The position numbers and the translations under genes are program-made. A DNA stretch of 64,000 nucleotides from Flavobacterium sp. UBA7680 (GTDB taxonomy: Bacteria; Bacteroidota; Bacteroidia; Flavobacteriales; Flavobacteriaceae), in assembly GCF_002482975.1 (NCBI RefSeq), contig NZ_DLHA01000017.1, forward strand, positions 278,185-342,184, in the 5' to 3' direction. The notes below the pieces were generated by a model. The model had not been told where the DNA came from. It saw nothing but the letters and a program-made list of their open reading frames with translations, and did no database searches. This document shows positions 59,936 through 64,000 of the stretch, piece by piece (the first letter of the stretch is position 1; each line of letters opens with the position of its first letter).

Positions 59936-60826
59936 TTATTCAAAAGATTTAAGTGTCTTTACTAATCCTTCTTTGATTGAAACTGGCAAATCTTTTTTCA
60001 GTGCTTCTTTTATTTTTGAATTACTAACTACATAACTTTCAGTTAGTTTTTGTAATCTTTCTGAATTTAATGGTAAAAACAGATAATCTCCTATTTTAGC
60101 AGTTTTTTTTATTCCCCAAGGAGAGATTTTCAAAATCCTGCTTTTTTTTCCTAAACTAGTCCCTATCATTTGAATCAGTTCATTTGTTGATAATGAATTA
60201 TCATCAGCTACTTGATAAACTCCAACAGGTATATATTTATTTTTTAAAAGTTCATCTATTATGAAACACAAATTTTCAATACTTAAGAAAGAACGTTGGT
60301 TATCAAAAGATCCCAATGGCCACGGATAACCTTTTGAAACCAAAGAATAAAGGAGATTTAGATTCCCTTTATTTCCCGGACCATGAATCATACAGGGTCT
60401 TAAAATATAAACTCGCTTTTCAGCAGGCAATTCTTTACTTAATATATATTCTTCTGCTTGTCTTTTAGAAATACCATAATGTGTAGCTGGATTGGCTACA
60501 ATGTTTTCAGTGAGAATATCATCTGTTTTATCTGCTACAGCTTTTACCGAGCTTAAAAAAATAAAAACACTTGCATTAGAATTAAGGAAAGAATCAAATA
60601 ATTGCTTTGTCAATTCAAAATTAGCTTCATAATAATCACTAGGTTTTGATACCTTTTTTAAATCATGAGCTTTTCCCGCTAAGTGGATAATTGCATCAGT
60701 ATCAATTTTTATATCTTGGTTTGGAGTATACCTAAGAGATATTGGGTGAATTAAATAAGATTCTTTAAAATATGATTGCAGATTAATTCCTAAGAAACCT
60801 GATGCACCAGTAATTGTAATTTTCAT
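59936..60826 (-). CDS. NAD-dependent epimerase/4-reductase (WbpV/WbpK-like)
   Basis: A 296-residue extended SDR enzyme: ITITGASGFLGINLQSYF, IIHLAGKAHDLKKVSKPSDYYEAN and catalytic HYGISKRQAEEYIL (YxxxK). The HLAGKAHD block and the DNQRSFLSIENLC region match the WbpK/WbpV/Gne-like group that reduces UDP-4-keto-6-deoxy-HexNAc to UDP-QuiNAc or UDP-FucNAc. This fits the WbpM-type dehydratase and WbpL-type initiator of the same locus. Exact product unknown. Confidence 0.82.
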   Translation of the reverse strand: MKITITGASGFLGINLQSYFKESYLIHPISLRYTPNQDIKIDTDAIIHLAGKAHDLKKVSKPSDYYEANFELTKQLFDSFLNSNASVFIFLSSVKAVADKTDDILTENIVANPATHYGISKRQAEEYILSKELPAEKRVYILRPCMIHGPGNKGNLNLLYSLVSKGYPWPLGSFDNQRSFLSIENLCFIIDELLKNKYIPVGVYQVADDNSLSTNELIQMIGTSLGKKSRILKISPWGIKKTAKIGDYLFLPLNSERLQKLTESYVVSNSKIKEALKKDLPVSIKEGLVKTLKSFE

Positions 60827-61645
60827 TTACTTGAATTGAGACAATGCCTTATTGTTAATTTTTTTTCTTTCTGAATCAAAGAACCAACCCCATTTATTAA
60901 AATATGTGATTGCAGAATTGATAAATATTTTAAAAAGTCTTTTACTCTTATTTGCGCCAGATTCATATTCATGCACTACAGAAACTTTAGGAAAATAAAT
61001 GGTTTTATAATGTTTATGAATTCTTCTCGATAAATCCCAATCTTCAAAATACATAAAGAAATTATCATCGTACATTCCTACTTCATTTATTGCTTTCAAA
61101 CTAAGTAATGTAAAACATCCTGACAAAATAGGAGTATTATAAATCAGATCTTTAGGAACCTCTCTTAATTCATATTTGTTTATAAAAGTATTATAGGCTT
61201 TATTTGGTTTTTTTATTTTTCTCCATAATATACTAAAAGGCGATGGTAAAAGCTTAGGCAAGTTTTGAATACTTCCATCTTCATTCAAAATTTGCGGCAT
61301 CACCATTCCAATAGTCTGATCAGTTTTGATATATTCAATCATGGATCCAATTACATCATCAGTAAAATAAATATCCGGGTTAACAATAAAATGATATTCA
61401 GAATGATGATCTATTGCTTTTTTTATTGCTATATTATGTGAAGCTCCAAAACCAGGATTAGAAGGATTATGAAAATATTCAATTCGTGAATCTTCAACTA
61501 ATTTACTTAATTCATCTGTTGGAGAATTATCAATTAGATACATTTTTATATCTAATTCTGTATTTAGACAAGAATTAATTGCCTTTTGCAAAACGTTCTT
61601 ATCATTTCTATATAAAACAATACAGCATGTTATTTTTGCACTCAT
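60827..61645 (-). CDS. Glycosyltransferase family 2 (rhamnosyltransferase-like)
   Basis: A 272-residue GT-A enzyme resembling WbbL-type rhamnosyltransferases: ITCCIVLYRNDKNVLQKAI, YLIDNSPTDELSKL, NPSNPGFGASHNIAI, the metal region FIVNPDIYFTDD and the acceptor-site FFMYFEDWDLSRRIHKHY. dTDP-rhamnose genes of the same operon (rfbA, C, D) make rhamnose a plausible donor. It starts 12 bases after the acetyltransferase stop and touches the reductase gene. Confidence 0.87.
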   Translation of the reverse strand: MSAKITCCIVLYRNDKNVLQKAINSCLNTELDIKMYLIDNSPTDELSKLVEDSRIEYFHNPSNPGFGASHNIAIKKAIDHHSEYHFIVNPDIYFTDDVIGSMIEYIKTDQTIGMVMPQILNEDGSIQNLPKLLPSPFSILWRKIKKPNKAYNTFINKYELREVPKDLIYNTPILSGCFTLLSLKAINEVGMYDDNFFMYFEDWDLSRRIHKHYKTIYFPKVSVVHEYESGANKSKRLFKIFINSAITYFNKWGWFFDSERKKINNKALSQFK

Positions 61646-61657
61646 TTAATTTTTCGT

Positions 61658-62245
61658 TTATACTTTGTCCCACTTTTTAGTGTCAAAATTATATTTTTTC
61701 ACGACTCTTGCTGGTGTCCCAACAGCAATTACATATGGAGGTAAACTCTTAGATACTACTGAATTTGCTCCAACAATACTTCCCTTACCTATTGTTACAC
61801 CAGATAAAACAGAAACAAATTCACCAAGCCAAACATTATCTTCTATAATAATAGGTTTTGCATATAATTTTCTTTCGCTTGGCGGAGTATCAGGAGAATC
61901 AATTAATCCTTCATCACTATAATTTCCATGATTTAAATCAGATATAAAAACTTTACTTGCAATCAATACATTATTGCCCAGCTTTACCCCTTTCATTCCA
62001 GAAATATGAACGTAATCATTAATTTGTACATTGTCTCCAATGAAAACAACTTTTTCGTTATTCTCTGGGTAAGCCTCTATTCGACAGCCAACTCCCGAAG
62101 TAAATTTTTTCCCTATCCCTATGAATTTTTTATTTCTTATATCAAATGGCAATCTTATTAACCTTGCTTGTTTAAAGAAAAGTTTTGTATAGATTAAAGA
62201 AATTCCAAGTTTTAAAGAGCCCAAAAAACCGTATCTTTCTAACAT
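61658..62245 (-). CDS. Hexapeptide-repeat acetyltransferase (WcaF/WbbJ-like)
   Basis: A 195-residue left-handed beta-helix protein. Hexapeptides in VVFIGDNVQINDYVHI, VKLGNNVLIASKVFISDLNHG and PIIIEDNVWLGEFVSVLSGVTIGKG-type units (read as IIIEDNVWLGEF and VTIGKGSIVGANSVV) and the end PPYVIAVGTPARVVKKYN are typical of sugar O-acetyltransferases. It might alternatively acetylate the 4-amino sugar made by the EpsN-like enzyme, though PglD-type N-terminal features are absent. Confidence 0.85.
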   Translation of the reverse strand: MLERYGFLGSLKLGISLIYTKLFFKQARLIRLPFDIRNKKFIGIGKKFTSGVGCRIEAYPENNEKVVFIGDNVQINDYVHISGMKGVKLGNNVLIASKVFISDLNHGNYSDEGLIDSPDTPPSERKLYAKPIIIEDNVWLGEFVSVLSGVTIGKGSIVGANSVVSKSLPPYVIAVGTPARVVKKYNFDTKKWDKV

Positions 62246-62250
62246 ATAAA

Positions 62251-63360
62251 TTATTTTAATAAGGTTTGAAACAATTCAATCCAGTTTTGAACAAAAGGGT
62301 CTTCGTACTCAATTGACAAAGTCTTATCAAAATTGAAACTATCATTTATAAAGCCGGACATCAGTTCTGCTAATTTAGCAGCATCGTCTGCTTTAAAGAA
62401 ATTAACATAATCATAGTTTCCAACTGTTTCTCTCGCATATGGTAAATCAGCAACAAATATTGGTTTTTTAAATTGTTTAAATTCACTTATTGGTAATCCC
62501 CAGGTTTCTAATTTAGATGGAAAAATTAAACAATCAGATTTAGCATAATATCGATATACTTCTTCTCTTTTAATTAATCCAATAAAATTGATATTTTTAA
62601 TGTTTTTATAATTATCAACGACTGATTTAGCATACTTATTTTCGGAACCATCAACTGTAATTACAACTGTAAAATCTTCATTTTTTTGAGAAAGAATTTT
62701 AGATGCCTCACAGATAACATCAATATTTTTAAATGGTCTTGGGAAAGTCGGAAAGAAAAATGTTTTTTTGTCATTTTCCATTTTATATTCTGAATGTAAA
62801 AATTCAGATGGAATTTTAGGAATTTCAGGAAATGAGACAATAATTTTTTCTTTTTTCAAATCAAACATTTCAACAAACTTGTTCTTCAACCATAACTGCT
62901 GTACAATTACATATTTATTTTTTTTAATATTTATTTCATATAAATATTTATAAAAAAGTCTAAAGAAAAATTGTATTGGCTGAATGTAAATGTCTTTAAA
63001 ATTTACTGTATTAAAAGGTGATGGATTATGACAATATACCGCCTGAGGAACATTTTTTAAAGTCGGGCTAATATCGTGAAGAGAAAACCAAAAAGCTATA
63101 TTATTTTGCTTTGCAAATTTTTTAAAGTAAAAATATTCATAATACAGACGATAAAAATAAGATTTTCTGGATTTTGGAAATTCTACAAAACTAATTTTTT
63201 TATATTGATTTTCTGTAAACAAATCTTTTTTGTGTACAAGAGCAACAAATTCATATTCGGCAAATTCATCGCTTTTTTCTAGAGCAAAAAGACAATCTTT
63301 TAATACTGAAAGTGGCCCTCCCTCAAAAAGATTTACTGCAGATATTACAACCTTTTTCAT
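62251..63360 (-). CDS. Glycosyltransferase family 4
   Basis: A 369-residue GT-B enzyme: VVISAVNLFEGGPLSVLKDCL (acceptor-domain glycine loop), TFFFPTFPRPFKNIDVICEA at the donor half and E-x7-E in PSKLETWGLPISEFKQF near residues 281-297. The YCHNPSPFNTV segment is shared with rhamnosyl/mannosyl GT4 enzymes. Substrate unknown. 23 bases separate it from the upstream partial GT2. Confidence 0.87.
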   Translation of the reverse strand: MKKVVISAVNLFEGGPLSVLKDCLFALEKSDEFAEYEFVALVHKKDLFTENQYKKISFVEFPKSRKSYFYRLYYEYFYFKKFAKQNNIAFWFSLHDISPTLKNVPQAVYCHNPSPFNTVNFKDIYIQPIQFFFRLFYKYLYEINIKKNKYVIVQQLWLKNKFVEMFDLKKEKIIVSFPEIPKIPSEFLHSEYKMENDKKTFFFPTFPRPFKNIDVICEASKILSQKNEDFTVVITVDGSENKYAKSVVDNYKNIKNINFIGLIKREEVYRYYAKSDCLIFPSKLETWGLPISEFKQFKKPIFVADLPYARETVGNYDYVNFFKADDAAKLAELMSGFINDSFNFDKTLSIEYEDPFVQNWIELFQTLLK

Positions 63361-63383
63361 AATTTAAACTTTAATGTAATATC

Positions 63384-64000
63384 TTAATTGGAGAAAAATC
63401 TAAGCGTTTTATGCTTTAAGCATAACTTACAAGCAACAACTAAATTGTTAAATAAAACTATTTGTCTTTTAAAAAATTGATCTGAATAAATTATAGCGTT
63501 AGATCTTTTTATTTCTCTAAAAATCCTCAACTTATTACTTATATCACTTGAATCATTAAAACTTAAGCTATGTACAAATTTAACATCTAGTACTACCAAA
63601 TTTTTTCTAAATTTTGAATATTGGCTCATAAAGTAATTATCCGTACCATAAAAACGTAATCTTTCATCATATCTAAATCCTTCATTAAAAAATCTATTAG
63701 AAATTACCATTCCGCTATTTATTGCTGTAATGTTAGATGAACCTATTGTCCCAGCTTTTAAATTTTTTATAAGGCCAGTCTTAATTAAAAAATCTTTTGC
63801 TGGGCTAACTAAGACCAAATTAGAATATATCTGTGGCAAAAATAAATCTTGATAAGGATTAAGTTTTATTTGTTCCTCTAAGATCTCAAAAAAACTCATT
63901 GGAATATCCGAATCATCATCACATAACATCAGATATGAATCTTCCTCAAGGGAATCAATAACAGTATTATATATTTTAGATAGAGCTACATTTTCAGGAG
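63384..64000 (-). CDS. Glycosyltransferase family 2, partial (start outside window)
   Basis: The frame runs to the right edge without a stop, so the start lies beyond 64000; only the last about 205 residues are visible. The first visible residues, PENVALSKIYNTVIDS, are the GT2 block usually written N-x-G-L-S-x-A-Y-N, followed by YLMLCDDDSDIPMSFF with the metal-binding DDD. A later FYGTDNYFMSQYSKF carries the conserved acidic acceptor-site residues. It resembles rhamnosyltransferase-type GT2 enzymes. Confidence 0.85.
   Translation of the reverse strand, partial: PENVALSKIYNTVIDSLEEDSYLMLCDDDSDIPMSFFEILEEQIKLNPYQDLFLPQIYSNLVLVSPAKDFLIKTGLIKNLKAGTIGSSNITAINSGMVISNRFFNEGFRYDERLRFYGTDNYFMSQYSKFRKNLVVLDVKFVHSLSFNDSSDISNKLRIFREIKRSNAIIYSDQFFKRQIVLFNNLVVACKLCLKHKTLRFFSN

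Overview
The window looks like a chromosomal segment of a Flavobacterium-type member of the Bacteroidota. It is A+T-rich, start codons lack Shine-Dalgarno sequences, and several promoters match the Bacteroidota form TTTG-N19-TAnnTTTG (one perfectly, at 11-41). It also holds a PorV/PorQ-family type IX secretion protein, a kdsD-tatC-CMD-lptB gene string and flavobacterial intergenic palindromes. No rRNA, tRNA, CRISPR array, transposase or prophage gene was seen.

Region 1 (1 to about 21.1 kb) is ordinary housekeeping. A leftward group holds a small helical protein, manA, bcp, queD and idi. Then come rightward msrB-msrA, a META lipoprotein, a secreted Xaa-Pro aminopeptidase, a quinone oxidoreductase, an unrecognised 362-residue protein, a COG2509 FAD dehydrogenase, recQ, kdsD (TTG start)-tatC-CMD-lptB, a DUF5808-like protein, a GH25 lysozyme, pssA, a PorV2-like protein and a DUF4105 protein. 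Intergenic spaces here hold several different inverted-repeat families and three convincing terminators.

Region 2 (21.1 kb to the right edge) is one very large leftward surface-polysaccharide locus, continuing beyond the window. In transcription order the first block (64 to 50.9 kb) makes activated sugars and primes the glycan: glycosyltransferases, a 4-reductase/epimerase, gmd and fcl (GDP-L-fucose), a WecA/WbpL-like lipid-phosphate sugar transferase, a cupin isomerase, an EpsN/PglE-type aminotransferase, rfbC-rfbD-rfbA and a WbpM/PglF-type 4,6-dehydratase. A hairpin terminator follows. The second block (50.7 to 21.1 kb) holds the Wzm/Wzt exporter, an FkbM methyltransferase, many GT2/GT4 enzymes, a GT10 alpha-1,3-fucosyltransferase, and neuA-neuB-neuC for CMP-N-acetylneuraminate, close in sequence to the Campylobacter jejuni set. 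It continues with an MBOAT + SGNH O-acylation pair, a GT-B-like protein of unknown family, more GT4 enzymes, an O-antigen ligase/polymerase-like protein and, behind its own promoter, a WcaJ/WbaP-type initiating transferase.

The inferred product is a complex heteropolysaccharide (LPS O-antigen or capsule) carrying fucose, rhamnose, a 4-amino-6-deoxy sugar and sialic acid, decorated by acetyl and methyl groups. The most interesting open points are: a sialic-acid pathway without a recognisable sialyltransferase, with a candidate nearby; an MBOAT/SGNH pair beside neuABC that resembles a split version of the eukaryotic sialate O-acetyltransferase architecture; and two different initiating transferases with one ABC exporter. 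Family assignments rest on motifs read by eye and remembered family features; no database search was run.
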